In this document: positions 10,941-19,231 of the stretch, piece by piece
Numbering within the stretch: position 1 is the first letter of the stretch
How the letters are laid out: every line of letters starts with the position of its first letter
Source: Bacteroidota bacterium
Lineage (GTDB): Bacteria; Bacteroidota; Bacteroidia; Flavobacteriales_D; Crocinitomicaceae
DNA: 64,000 bases
NCBI GenBank assembly: GCA_030148165.1
Contig: JASBTZ010000008.1
Coordinates: 186,001-250,000 of the forward strand
Direction of reading: 5' to 3'
Notes under the pieces: generated by a model
The model's database searches: none
Told to the model about the DNA's origin: nothing
Seen by the model: the letters and a program-made list of their open reading frames with translations, nothing else
Position numbers and translations under genes: made by a program

Positions 10941-11294
10941 ATATGAATAGTGTTAGTATGGTTTAAATTCTAAGCCCCTGCTGAATTCGTCTTCAATATC
11001 GAGTGATAAAATGAACTGATAGGAATAGCTAAGTGAGTAATAATAATTAATTATTTTATTCAATAATTCAATTGATATTACTTTTTGAAAAAATTACGTA
11101 TTTACACGTAGAGCTTCTAAGTATTTACACGTATAAGAATGCTAACATTTTGTTAATCAGTCTTTTTTGGCATGATTTTGAAGGGTGATTTTACATAGTT
11201 TACAAAGTATTTATTGTATTGTTTTCATACCTTCATAATAAATTCTAATTGTCTTAGATAAAAAGAAAGCAAACTCAGTTATTTTGATAATCAA
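10941..11294. promoter_or_regulatory. Divergent intergenic region with 13-base direct repeat
   Basis: This region separates the start of the metzincin gene (minus) from the WG-like gene (plus), so it must hold both promoters. It is very AT-rich. GTATTTACACGTA occurs at 11098-11110 and again at 11121-11133, a 23-base repeat distance, close to two helical turns. The first copy is preceded by TAC, so TACGT appears at both ends of that unit. This looks like a tandem operator for a dimeric regulator. No clear TAnnTTTG promoter box was found, and the regulator is unknown. Confidence 0.45.
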
Positions 11295-12578
11295 ATGTTG
11301 AAGAGAAGATTCCTAGGAAAGAAAGTAATATTTAAACTTATTGTAGTGATGAGTTTAATCATATTCCATACGAATTTGTTTTCTCAAACAATTTTAAGGG
11401 AAGAGGGGGGATTCAAATTGTTGGGATTAAATAATGAAGTCGTTCTCGATCCAATTTATGACAGCATTTTCAACCTGAGTAAAATTAAAGAAACGGAGAT
11501 TAGATCAAAATTCTTTGTTTTTAAGAAGGCCGACAAATTTGGATATGCGATTTTAACAGATTCTTTAAATGAAAAAAAATGGGTAGTATCGGATGCAAAG
11601 TATGACAGTGTATTTTGGGAAGAAGAAGTTGGAGCCAGTAACAGAATTCTTGAAGATAGGTATAAGTACCGAAGCCTTATAAAACTCAAATCAAACGATT
11701 TGACCGGGTTTATAATACTTAATTGGAATTATGGAAAGGACCATATTGATGGTCATATCAAAGGAACTGGCATTAAATCTGTCGAGTTGTTGGAGCCAAA
11801 ATACGATGATGTCCTTATAGATAATATTCCAGTATTAATTCTTAACGGTAAAGTTGGATTGTACTTTTCGGATTCCAAAATAATAGAACCTCGATATGAC
11901 TCGATAAAGGCAGTGCAAATGCCAGGTAGCCGATATTATGTGTGGATTAAAGATAAATGTGGAATTGCAACAATAAACCAGCTTTCATTGCCTGTTCAAT
12001 ATAATAAATCGGATCTTGAAATTGAGGATAACCGGGTTATTATAAGAACCATTGGACAAGCATTTGAAATATTTAGATTCAGTGATTCAACTTATATATC
12101 TATCCTCTATAATGAGAGTAAATTGATTAATAGTGATTCAATTTTTATTAGCCCTTCCATAATAGAAATTGATGGGATTGAATACTTGAAAGTTGAAGTT
12201 TTTCCTACGAATTTGAAATCAAGGTTAGGATCAGATTATTGGATTCCATCAAAAATATTATTGGCTGACCCGAAATCAGGAGAGGTTAGACACGCTTTTG
12301 ACGAGCATGATCATTATTACATTTGGTCCTGTCAATACATTATATCCGTCGAACCCAAATCAAGTAGCAAGAAGAAAGTCCGACTTGAGATCACAAATCC
12401 GATCACTTCAAATTCGATTGCAAAATTCAAAGCTTGGTTAAACGAACCTGATTCATTTGTATCGATGATTGATATGGGGGAATATTGCCAAGTTAGCGTC
12501 ATGCAACAAAACGGTTCGATGAAAACTATGGGTTACTTATATTATAAAGATGATGAGTTTACTACAACCAGAAAATAA
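11295..12578 (+). CDS. Secreted WG-repeat-like protein
   Basis: The 427-residue protein begins with a basic stretch and a hydrophobic segment ending near FHTNLFSQ, a typical Bacteroidota signal peptide. The mature part contains units of the WG/KWG type: an aspartate-proline-rich turn with IYDSI or KYDDV, followed about 20-40 residues later by a K-x-GY/GL/GI strand. Examples are VLDPIYDSI...KFGYAIL, LLEPKYDDV...KVGLYF and IIEPRYDSI...KCGIA. The usual Trp of WG repeats is often replaced. The C-terminal half does not show clear repeats. Such proteins are usually extracytoplasmic and of unknown role. It is divergent from the giant-protein operon and has no co-directional neighbour close by. Confidence 0.65.
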   Translation: MLKRRFLGKKVIFKLIVVMSLIIFHTNLFSQTILREEGGFKLLGLNNEVVLDPIYDSIFNLSKIKETEIRSKFFVFKKADKFGYAILTDSLNEKKWVVSDAKYDSVFWEEEVGASNRILEDRYKYRSLIKLKSNDLTGFIILNWNYGKDHIDGHIKGTGIKSVELLEPKYDDVLIDNIPVLILNGKVGLYFSDSKIIEPRYDSIKAVQMPGSRYYVWIKDKCGIATINQLSLPVQYNKSDLEIEDNRVIIRTIGQAFEIFRFSDSTYISILYNESKLINSDSIFISPSIIEIDGIEYLKVEVFPTNLKSRLGSDYWIPSKILLADPKSGEVRHAFDEHDHYYIWSCQYIISVEPKSSSKKKVRLEITNPITSNSIAKFKAWLNEPDSFVSMIDMGEYCQVSVMQQNGSMKTMGYLYYKDDEFTTTRK

Positions 12579-12877
12579 CTAGTTAATATTGGGTTATTAT
12601 AAGTTCTATGCCGTATAGTAAGTACAATAGAATTAGTAATTGCATATAAGAAATTAGCCGGGATCTCCTTTAAGCAGGTTCGAGATAAAATTAAACACAA
12701 CATTATGAGATAAAATAATTAATTGAAATCTGATTATCACAGTCAATGTGCATTTACTTTGATGACTTAAGACACCTTATATATTTCACTAAAATCGACC
12801 TAGATAAATTAATGGAACCGGATATTGCATTAAATTGTCAGTTCATACCTTTTTAAACTAAATTTTTGCCCACTACC

Positions 12878-13561
12878 CTAGTTAAATACTATTTCTTGAT
12901 CAGATGATATTTTTGCAATCCCGCTGTGCAATGCATATATGAGAATATTAATACTGCTACTCGATCCAATTTTTTTAGAAATATTATAGCGATGATTTTC
13001 TACAGTACGTATACTAATATTAAGTTTTTTTGAAATTTCTGATCTACTTTCACCTTTACAAACCAATTTAAGAATAGCCAATTCTCTATCCGTAAATTTA
13101 ACTGCTGTAGAAGGGCAAGTTTGAATCTCTTTTGCTTCTAACATTGAATAAATTAATTCTCTTGGAAAATCCTCAGTAAAATAAAACCCTTGTTTCCAAA
13201 CTGCATGTATCGCGTCAATTAAATCGTCAATATCACACCCTTTTGAAAGAAAGCAATTCGTACCTTCAATAAACATATTCCGGATTAATTGAAGGTCATT
13301 GTGCATACTTAATACAATAATCTTTATTTGTGGGTATTTTTCTTTTATGAGTTTTAACGCATCCTGACCTGACATTATTGGCATATCGAGATCAAGAATT
13401 ATTACATCTATTGGGTGTCTTTTTAGTTCAAATAACAATTCATTGCCATTTGCTGCATTAAAAACAACATTAAGTCCTTCTTCATATATCAGGGAATCAG
13501 ATAGTGTTTTTCTAAAAATGGTATGATCATCGGCAATAGCAATCCTTAGGTTGTTTGGCAT
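12878..13561 (-). CDS. NarL/FixJ-family response regulator
   Basis: An N-terminal receiver domain carries the acidic pair in IADDH, the phospho-acceptor Asp in VIILDLDMPIMSG and the conserved Lys in FLSKGCD. It is followed by a LuxR-type helix-turn-helix (FTDRELAILKLVCKGESRSEISKKLNISIRTVENHR). A start at 13561 (MPNNLRIAIADDH) fits the family better than the upstream in-frame ATG at 13585, which would add eight residues. It should be a phosphorylation-controlled DNA-binding regulator. No partner kinase is adjacent. Overlapping palindromes lie 86-114 bases upstream, in the space shared with the divergent gene at 13722, and suggest autoregulation. Confidence 0.9.
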   Translation of the reverse strand: MPNNLRIAIADDHTIFRKTLSDSLIYEEGLNVVFNAANGNELLFELKRHPIDVIILDLDMPIMSGQDALKLIKEKYPQIKIIVLSMHNDLQLIRNMFIEGTNCFLSKGCDIDDLIDAIHAVWKQGFYFTEDFPRELIYSMLEAKEIQTCPSTAVKFTDRELAILKLVCKGESRSEISKKLNISIRTVENHRYNISKKIGSSSSINILIYALHSGIAKISSDQEIVFN

Positions 13562-13647
13562 TCTAGCAAATTTTGGAATAGGCAAATAAATAACGTTAAA
13601 AGAAGAAGATTATTACCAAGATATAAGATTTGCAATTACTTATCGAT

Positions 13648-13675
13648 ATGAGTAGTACTACTCATTGACAATGAG
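13648..13675. promoter_or_regulatory. Overlapping palindromes, candidate LuxR-type operator
   Basis: ATGAGTAGTACTACTCAT (13648-13665) is a perfect 18-base palindrome. It runs into CTCATTGACAATGAG (13661-13675), which has perfect 7-base arms around one base. The half-site TACTCAT fits the NarL heptamer pattern TACYYMT, here arranged back-to-back with a 4-base spacer. It lies between the divergent response regulator and the gene at 13722, so it could control both. Confidence 0.5.
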
Positions 13676-13721
13676 CTAATTATCAAGTACATTCGGTTCG
13701 ATTAAATATAAAAAGCAAATT

Positions 13722-14297
13722 ATGTCAAGAGTAAGATTAGAAATTGATGAAGTGAAAATATATAGGCCAAAAAAGAGATGGAAATTATATTTTGTGATAA
13801 TGACCGAACACCCAACGGATACTGACAAAATGATAATTTCAACACTTCCACAGGAACCTTTCAAGCTATCAAAACGTCATGAAAATGCATTTCAGTTCGA
13901 TACCGATCAATCTGGATCTGAAGGACTATTCATTTTAAGTAAAGATATTCCTTCCGACAGAGAGCTAAATGTTCATATATATTTGCGCCATACTCGTAAA
14001 TCAACTCGTGATCTTGGTGAAATATTGAAAGATGTTCAAGATGGCATAGGGGGTGATGCATTTGAAATTGTGACAGATATAGTTGGAACTACTACTGTCC
14101 CTTGGCTTGTAATAGCTAAGAAAGCCGTCCCTTTGGTAGGAAAGATATTAACGAAAATACCAGATCGCGATTTCGGATTTTTAAGTGCCTTTGAACGATT
14201 TGGAGATGAGTTCGATCAAGAGTATGAGATCGATAGAGAAAAGGATTTCACTGGAGATGCATCTTTGGTATATAGTTGGTCGATCGATGAAGGATAA
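13722..14297 (+). CDS. Unknown protein, possible C2-like/beta domain
   Basis: The 191-residue protein opens SRVRLEIDEVKIYRPKKRWKLYFVIMTEHP with no signal peptide. The first ~90 residues alternate hydrophobic and polar positions as in a beta sandwich. A central segment (about residues 115-145, TDIVGTTTVPWLVIAKKAVPLVGKI) is hydrophobic and cationic and could insert into or lie on a membrane. The C-terminus is acidic. I do not recognise the family. It faces away from the response regulator across the shared palindromic region and is followed at 42 bases by a small unknown gene and then the AbiV-like gene. Membership of a small defence or toxin-like unit is a guess from position. Confidence 0.6.
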   Translation: MSRVRLEIDEVKIYRPKKRWKLYFVIMTEHPTDTDKMIISTLPQEPFKLSKRHENAFQFDTDQSGSEGLFILSKDIPSDRELNVHIYLRHTRKSTRDLGEILKDVQDGIGGDAFEIVTDIVGTTTVPWLVIAKKAVPLVGKILTKIPDRDFGFLSAFERFGDEFDQEYEIDREKDFTGDASLVYSWSIDEG

Positions 14298-14339
14298 TCT
14301 ATAAAGCAGTAAAATGAATTTTATAAACTATAAGACATA

Positions 14340-14564
14340 ATGGGAAGAGATAAAAGAAAAGATGACATTCTATTTGATTGTTCAAATTACGATGAAAAAT
14401 ACTATGTCGCTAAATTGTATCCGGAAGCGTACAATGAGGTGATGGAATTTCTTGAATTAAAATGCAGAAGTAAAGACTTTTACCACTCGAATCATATGCA
14501 CGTTTATAGGCAAATAAAACAGGAACTCGGATACGAAATTCCTGTATCAACATCCTCTAGATAA
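14340..14564 (+). CDS. Small hypothetical protein (74 aa)
   Basis: This is a short polar protein, MGRDKRKDDILFDCSNYDEKY..., without a signal peptide or membrane segment. It is rich in Tyr, Lys and Asp/Glu and includes a His-rich patch (YHSNHMHVYRQIKQ). It lies 42 bases after the 13722 gene and 17 bases before the AbiV-like gene, all on the plus strand, so it probably belongs to the same transcript. I do not recognise a family. Its reality rests on the tight spacing and plausible composition. Confidence 0.5.
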   Translation: MGRDKRKDDILFDCSNYDEKYYVAKLYPEAYNEVMEFLELKCRSKDFYHSNHMHVYRQIKQELGYEIPVSTSSR

Positions 14565-14581
14565 AGTAATATTAATGTTGT

Positions 14582-15199
14582 ATGAACATTAATAAAAACA
14601 CTGATTTCAGAAGGGGGTGTATACTTGCACTTGATAATGCGAAAAAGCACCTAGCTGCTGCAAATGCTATTAAAAGCATCTCTTTTGGAATGGCTAATTC
14701 TCATCTAATTCTAGCAGGAGAAGAGGCAATTAAGGCAGATTTACTTGATAGAACTGCAGTTAATCCACAGTGGTTAGATGAGGGCATTGATGAATTCTTT
14801 AGAAATCATATTCATAAACATAAAGAGAGTTTAAAAACCCAGTTTATGGGTTTATTTATTGAGGAGGTATTTGAAAGAATCATATCTACTTCAGAAATCC
14901 TTAATCGCTCTAAATTAACTAAAGAAAAAAAAGCAAGATTAGTTGACAAATGGACAAACAAAACTTCTAAATATTTAAGTGAAATCGAGTCTTCAGTCGA
15001 CAAAAAATTGGAGCCAAATAAGACATGGTGGAATAATGCTAATAACAGTAAAAATTTAGGGTTTTACGTAGGAATAGTTAAAGATAAGGGTAACTGGATA
15101 GGACCATTTGATATTACTCAGGAACAATTCGAAAAAAGCCTTCAAGTTGTATCTCATTTCATTAATGACATTGAATTCCTCATAGAAACTGATAATTAA
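14582..15199 (+). CDS. AbiV-like abortive infection family protein
   Basis: The 205 residues match the general look of the AbiV family. An N-terminal helical segment (GCILALDNAKKHLAAANAIK...GMANSHLILAGEEAIKADLL) has the LAxEEaxKA-type helix. It is followed by an HKHKESLKTQFM stretch like the F-x-NHK-x-K region that follows in family members. AbiV proteins are associated with phage-resistance loci; the lactococcal prototype stops phage propagation by interfering with translation. The protein has no signal peptide and should be cytoplasmic. It is last in a possible three-gene plus-strand unit beginning at 13722. The family call is by pattern memory and needs a profile search. Confidence 0.6.
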   Translation: MNINKNTDFRRGCILALDNAKKHLAAANAIKSISFGMANSHLILAGEEAIKADLLDRTAVNPQWLDEGIDEFFRNHIHKHKESLKTQFMGLFIEEVFERIISTSEILNRSKLTKEKKARLVDKWTNKTSKYLSEIESSVDKKLEPNKTWWNNANNSKNLGFYVGIVKDKGNWIGPFDITQEQFEKSLQVVSHFINDIEFLIETDN

Positions 15200-15658
15200 T
15201 ATAAACCAGAGAGTTTTCATTTAGTTTAATCTTTTTATCGCTTTAACAAATCGTACGTCAAAAACACTAATATGTTCAGGATGCCTTATAGAGTATTTTA
15301 TCAAATCTTAGTTAAAAGATTTGTTTATAATCCTACTTTCCCGTAGAATATAATGCTAGTTGCCAGTAAAAGATACATCTATTAATGAAATAAAATAAAT
15401 ACTCATTTAAATTCTTGAATCATCGGTAGTTTATCAATAAACCTTACGAATAGATGAACCTACATGGCAGTGCAGATTATAAGGTTGGTTGTCACTGGCT
15501 TATGACGACACAATAAAGCACGGCTCTTCTGCGAAAGCAACAAAAGACAAGCAATTAAATTTAGTCGATAGCATTTATTCATCACGACATTGAAGTATTA
15601 GAAACGAAAACCTCAATGATGCCTCCAGAGGTTAAATATTTTGACATTTTACTTTAAA
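15200..15658. other. 459-base gap, no recognisable gene
   Basis: This AT-rich stretch lies between two convergent genes. A short frame on the plus strand around 15494-15592 (roughly GWLSLAYDDTIKHG... to a stop) could be a decayed fragment, but it has no start and no recognised match. No terminator with a clear stem and U-tract was found. Confidence 0.5.
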
Positions 15659-16093
15659 TCAGAAAAGACAGCAAGTCATAAATACTTCCTCTAGTTTTTT
15701 CTGAAGTTCATCAAAATCTTCACACGGAACAAGTACATCATTGCTTCCTCTCGTTAAGCGAACTCCCTTGGTGCCATCTGTTGTAGATTCGTATGGAGAA
15801 ATTTGCACACCACCAATCGTAACAGATCCGTCTGAAAAATCCCCATCAACACAAGCCTTCTTCTTAGCATCCTTCAAGGCATCCTCAAATTCTTCGTAAT
15901 ATTTACAACAAACTTGAATCTCATGAACATCACCAGTGCTAAAGGAAAAAATCATTTTAAGGGCAGGTCGGCCATCGCAGACCATGGACTTGCATTCAAC
16001 ATCAATGGTCATAGTTCCTGAAGGTATTGAAGGTCCAGTATCACATCCTGCTATAAATATCAGGGAAAGACATATAAAAATTGAAAATCTCAT
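15659..16093 (-). CDS. Cys-rich lipoprotein of unknown function
   Basis: The 144-residue product begins MRFSIFICLSLIFIAGCDTG, a lipoprotein signal with the lipobox Cys at residue 17. The mature part contains many cysteines (VECKSMVC, VCCKYYEE, KKACVDG, LVPCEDF and a terminal TCC). That implies disulfide bonds or metal binding outside the cytoplasm. It is not part of an operon: the plus-strand AbiV-like unit ends convergently 459 bases away and the next gene upstream is divergent. No family is recognised. Confidence 0.65.
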   Translation of the reverse strand: MRFSIFICLSLIFIAGCDTGPSIPSGTMTIDVECKSMVCDGRPALKMIFSFSTGDVHEIQVCCKYYEEFEDALKDAKKKACVDGDFSDGSVTIGGVQISPYESTTDGTKGVRLTRGSNDVLVPCEDFDELQKKLEEVFMTCCLF

Positions 16094-16247
16094 AATAGTA
16101 TGTGATATGTGTTAATTAATAAAGAGGTTATTAAATATAAAAAAAATCTCCAGGATTTCTCCTAGAGGATTTTTCGTTTTTTAGCTCCTTCTGATACCCA
16201 TATGGAATTGAGGGTTAATCAGGGCCAGGGGCTTTTACTTTGTCTTT

Positions 16248-16325
16248 GTGACCCCAAGCGGAGAAAGTTCAAACTTTTTGAACGATTTTGAGGCATTAAT
16301 TAAATTCTGATGTTCCTTATTAGGA
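16248..16325. repeat. Dispersed repeat, copy 1 (partner at 28304-28381)
   Basis: A stretch starting GTGACCCCAAGCGG and continuing through AAAGTTCAAACTTTTTG matches 28304-28381 over about 78 bases with scattered differences. It is a diverged dispersed intergenic repeat. It also contains a small internal inverted repeat (AAAGTT...AACTTT). Its nature is unknown; it could be the remnant of a mobile element or a regulatory repeat. Confidence 0.6.
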
Positions 16326-16477
16326 ACGCTAATAAGTCGAATGCAATTAAGTCCATTTACAACAAAGTTGAAGATGATAAAATAGGAATCAAGGTTCGAG
16401 TTATAGCACTATCACTACAAAAATATAGGAACTAATCAGGTAGCCATTCTTGAAAAAGAGGAACTCTGTCAATTAAC

Positions 16478-16560
16478 AGTGTCTCCATCAAATTCAGGGA
16501 TTTCCACGATAAATTTGGTTCCCATGCCTTCAGGGTCGTCCTTCCACGATAATGACCTTT
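16478..16560 (-). pseudogene. Remnant of a sensor histidine kinase C-terminus
   Basis: Read on the minus strand, this stretch encodes WKDDPEGMGTKFIVEIPEFD followed within a few residues by a stop. GxGTKFxVEIP is the usual end of a HATPase_c domain. No start or upstream kinase sequence is present: further upstream the frame breaks down and then meets the start of the plus-strand gene at 16609. It is therefore a truncated relic, perhaps of a kinase once paired with one of the nearby LuxR-type regulators. Confidence 0.4.
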
Positions 16561-16608
16561 AATCTGTCCAATCGATTTGAACAACAATAAATTGTATATT
16601 AGATAGGT

Positions 16609-17466
16609 ATGTCAATAATTATAAGAACCATAATAATACTGTTAGTGTGTCTGAGTTATACCAGCTCATATTCCCAGGAATCAAATGATACGAGTTATCT
16701 ATCTCTTCTTCCTTCTATCGTAGTTAAATGTGACTATAATAAGGAGCTTGGGTGGATTCAAGTGGCTTCTATAGAAGCTGAACTGCAAGTAAGCAACTGC
16801 CCGATTGACTCTATACACGTGATAGCGTTTGACACCACTAATAGTATTTCAGATACGATTTTCAATTTATTCAGTAATCAAGTTCAGATAAATCCAGATA
16901 AAAATGCTTGTTGGTTCCCAGGTTTATTAAAAGCAGAAATATCTATTTATCAAAATGGAAGCATTGTTTCATTGGACACCTTTAATATTCAGGTTTCACT
17001 ACTAGAATATTCAAAGAAGTGCGCATGTGGTTCCGGTAAAGATGGAACGAGCAATTCAGGAATTGTTGGATTTGGCAAAGCATCACTTGAGTATGATAAA
17101 AATCGAAAAAACGCTGAGAAGATAGGACTTAACAAAAAAAGGTACTCATCGGAATTCATTGAATACAACTACGACAATGGAAAAATTGTAAAAGTCGACA
17201 AATTGAACAGAACCAAAGGCAAATTTTATATTGATGAAACTCATTTATCAACTCGATTTAGTAGGAACAATAACTTTCCAGAAGCCAAGTATAATGTTAT
17301 AAAAAATGAAGGTAGTATCACAGTGCTCTCTGCAGAATGTCGTCGTGAAGATGGAGACCTAATGATTTGGAAAATAGTGATTCAGGGAAAGCGAATGGAC
17401 ATCACAGCATCTTGGTACCGAGACGGAGAGATAAGAACTACCTATTTAGTCATGTCAAAAAATTAA
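16609..17466 (+). CDS. Secreted hypothetical protein (285 aa)
   Basis: The N-terminus MSIIIRTIIILLVCLSYTSSYSQES is a signal peptide with cleavage probably after SYS. The mature protein begins with a beta-rich region (residues ~30-140) with two Cys residues. A glycine-rich turn, KCACGSGKDGTSNSG, follows, and then a polar beta-rich domain (~170-285). No sorting domain is present, so it is probably periplasmic. I do not recognise a family. No close neighbour suggests a role. Confidence 0.6.
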   Translation: MSIIIRTIIILLVCLSYTSSYSQESNDTSYLSLLPSIVVKCDYNKELGWIQVASIEAELQVSNCPIDSIHVIAFDTTNSISDTIFNLFSNQVQINPDKNACWFPGLLKAEISIYQNGSIVSLDTFNIQVSLLEYSKKCACGSGKDGTSNSGIVGFGKASLEYDKNRKNAEKIGLNKKRYSSEFIEYNYDNGKIVKVDKLNRTKGKFYIDETHLSTRFSRNNNFPEAKYNVIKNEGSITVLSAECRREDGDLMIWKIVIQGKRMDITASWYRDGEIRTTYLVMSKN

Positions 17467-17978
17467 TGTACTGATTAATTGATTTTCAGTCATCCATATC
17501 TCTGTCCAATAGTTCTTTCAAAGTATCTCGTATATTTAGCACTAACAGCCAATACACAATAGCCTTAATATAGAAATAGTTCAAATCGATTTTCAATGAA
17601 ACAAAACAAAGAAAGGATAGTAGTGGTAAGTAGCAGGGCTCAGTCTGGGCCTACAAATTAAATATTCCAACTGTAATTTGAGAAGTGATCAATTGTATTA
17701 ATGAAATAATAATCGCTTCAATTTTTGAAGATGAAACACGAGGTATATAATTCAAGACCCTACACATTGACAATATACTTGCATCCGGCCAATCACGATA
17801 CCCCAATTTTTGAGCTCCCAGGACAAACTCACTTTTTCCCGAATTCGTCAATTACATTCCCCTTATACATTTATAAAATGGTAGAATCAAATTGAACCCC
17901 TATGGACTTTTCTAAAGTGCTGTAAATTAGGTGAATTCACCTATTGACACGGACATTTATACTTCATAATTTCGGAGC
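17467..17978. other. 512-base gap; holds the regulator's upstream region
   Basis: No convincing gene was seen. The right end contains a perfect 16-base palindrome (17928-17943), listed separately, 35 bases before the LuxR-type gene. A 66-codon minus-strand frame (17651-17851) has no recognisable features and was not accepted. Confidence 0.5.
17928..17943. promoter_or_regulatory. Perfect 7-2-7 palindrome TAGGTGA-AT-TCACCTA
   Basis: TAGGTGAATTCACCTA is a perfect 16-base inverted repeat that ends 35 bases before the ATG of the LuxR-type regulator. The 7-2-7 layout is that of NarL/FixJ-class operators. The half-site TAGGTGA occurs twice more as direct repeats before the lanthipeptide operon (18640 and 18663). 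Autoregulation is likely. Confidence 0.55.
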
Positions 17979-18611
17979 ATGAAGATTTCATTGGCTAATA
18001 TTGGAGTATTTCATGATTATGAAATTATTCGAACAGGATTTTATTCATTTTTTATGAAGTATCAGGATAAATTTAATTTGTGCGCGGTTAGTGACACCTC
18101 TTTTTTGATTGAATTGGAATTAGAAAATCTAGATTTAATAATAGTACCATCTGCATTTTTTAAAGAAAAAAAATATAATCATCAACTGAAACGTGCTTTG
18201 GATATGAATGTACACATAATTGTATTGGGTGAATACTCAGATTCTGGAAGTATCAATTTTTTTCTAAGCTCCGGAGCTAAATGCTATCTTAAAGAGAATG
18301 AAAAATTGGATGTGATATATAGATCGATAAAAATTGTTTGTCAGGGAAGTTTATATTGTCCTTATGACATATCATTCAACACTTATAACCAAAAGTCACT
18401 AAAACCTACTTTCACAGAACGCGAATTAGAAGTGTTCAATTTGTTGAGACAAGAATTCACAAATCTACAAGTTGCCGAGAAGTTAGGTGTTCATCCTAAA
18501 ACTATTGAGTATCACAGAAAAAATATTATCGAAAAATGTGATGCAAAAAAACTATTAGGTGCATTGGATTACCTGATTACTCAAGGACACGTGCCTATTT
18601 CCAATCAGTGA
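17979..18611 (+). CDS. Atypical LuxR/NarL-family regulator of the lanthipeptide locus
   Basis: The 210-residue protein has a receiver-like N-terminal domain and a LuxR helix-turn-helix at the C-terminus (FTERELEVFNLLRQEF...VAEKLGVHPKTIEYHRKNIIEK). The receiver is degenerate. The acidic pair is reduced to FHDYE, and the strand that should carry the phospho-Asp reads LDLIIVPSAFF, with Pro57 where Asp is expected. Control by phosphorylation is therefore unlikely; ligand binding or expression level may matter instead. It lies 113 bases before the operon that encodes the five-domain set, LanA, LanC and LanB, with the shared TAGGTGA half-sites on both sides. It is the likely pathway-specific regulator. 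Confidence 0.8.
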   Translation: MKISLANIGVFHDYEIIRTGFYSFFMKYQDKFNLCAVSDTSFLIELELENLDLIIVPSAFFKEKKYNHQLKRALDMNVHIIVLGEYSDSGSINFFLSSGAKCYLKENEKLDVIYRSIKIVCQGSLYCPYDISFNTYNQKSLKPTFTERELEVFNLLRQEFTNLQVAEKLGVHPKTIEYHRKNIIEKCDAKKLLGALDYLITQGHVPISNQ

Positions 18612-18639
18612 TCAAAATATTGCACATTAGGGTTTGTCC

Positions 18640-18669
18640 TAGGTGATTTAGAATATTTTATATAGGTGA
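18640..18669. promoter_or_regulatory. Direct repeats of TAGGTGA before the lanthipeptide operon
   Basis: TAGGTGA occurs at 18640-18646 and 18663-18669, 23 bases apart. The second copy continues as GTGACTATCAC, a partial inverted repeat. They lie 55-84 bases before the first operon gene and match the half-site of the palindrome upstream of the regulator. They are candidate activator sites. Confidence 0.5.
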
Positions 18670-18723
18670 CTATCACATTTAAACTAATACATTGCTCCAT
18701 ATTACTCTCATTAATTAATTTAT

Positions 18724-19212
18724 ATGATGTTAAAATATACAAGCAATGGCCTTTCTTATTTAGATGAAGTTGGTAACAACAAGGTATTCACGAGCAACTC
18801 TCTAACATACGTTTTTAAACCTGAAATTGGGCAGCGAGTAAAATATACTGCTAATACAACTTCAACAAAGTTGAGTACGGCGAATACTAATATGGATGGT
18901 ACTGGAACTACTTATTCACTAATCACGGGAGCGACGACATACGGAACTTTAATTAAAACAATCACCATTAAAGGTGAGCAATCACTTAGTAGAGGCATGG
19001 TAAGGTTTTTTCTTAAAACAGAAAGCACTTATTCGATTGTAAATGAAATAGAAATTCCAGCAATACAAGAAACACAAGATCAATCGACTTTTGCGTTGTC
19101 TTTAAAAGTTGGATTTAGACTAGAGGCATCCTGGGAATTGGTTGCTACTACTCAAATTGGTAATAATATAATAGTTACAGTAGAAGGGTTAGATATTTCC
19201 TACCCTGCATAA
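18724..19212 (+). CDS. Single-domain member of the five-copy beta family
   Basis: The 162-residue protein has about 35 N-terminal residues of its own (TSNGLSYLDEVGNNKVFTSN). One copy of the ~130-residue domain seen in the next two genes follows: YTANTTSTKLSTANTNMDGTGT, then TLIKTITIKG, SRGMVRFFLK, EIEIPAI and a closing VEGLDISYPA. The domain pattern (ANTG.VxISTANSNLDGTGT...GTxIKxIxIKA...GMxRxFxxD) predicts an all-beta fold. No signal peptide is present. It is the first gene of the lanthipeptide operon. The function is unknown. Similar repeat sequences are, from memory, seen in phage-like structural proteins, but I cannot confirm that here. Confidence 0.7.
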   Translation: MMLKYTSNGLSYLDEVGNNKVFTSNSLTYVFKPEIGQRVKYTANTTSTKLSTANTNMDGTGTTYSLITGATTYGTLIKTITIKGEQSLSRGMVRFFLKTESTYSIVNEIEIPAIQETQDQSTFALSLKVGFRLEASWELVATTQIGNNIIVTVEGLDISYPA

Positions 19213-19231
19213 TTACAAAAAATAAATAAAT

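Larger units (their letters stand above)
16094..16608. other. 515-base divergent gap with repeat and kinase remnant
   Basis: The gap between two divergent genes holds an imperfect hairpin around 16140-16182 (AAAAATC arms), the dispersed repeat at 16248-16325 and the histidine kinase tail at 16478-16560. No intact gene was found. Promoters for the genes at 16093 (minus) and 16609 (plus) must lie here, but none is clear. Confidence 0.5.

Noticed and set aside
15494-15592. Transposase or other gene fragment in the 15.2-15.66 kb gap
   Set aside because: Only about 35 codons without start; nothing recognisable.
17651-17851. 66-codon minus-strand frame
   Set aside because: No recognisable domain and no neighbour on the same strand; I could not distinguish it from chance.
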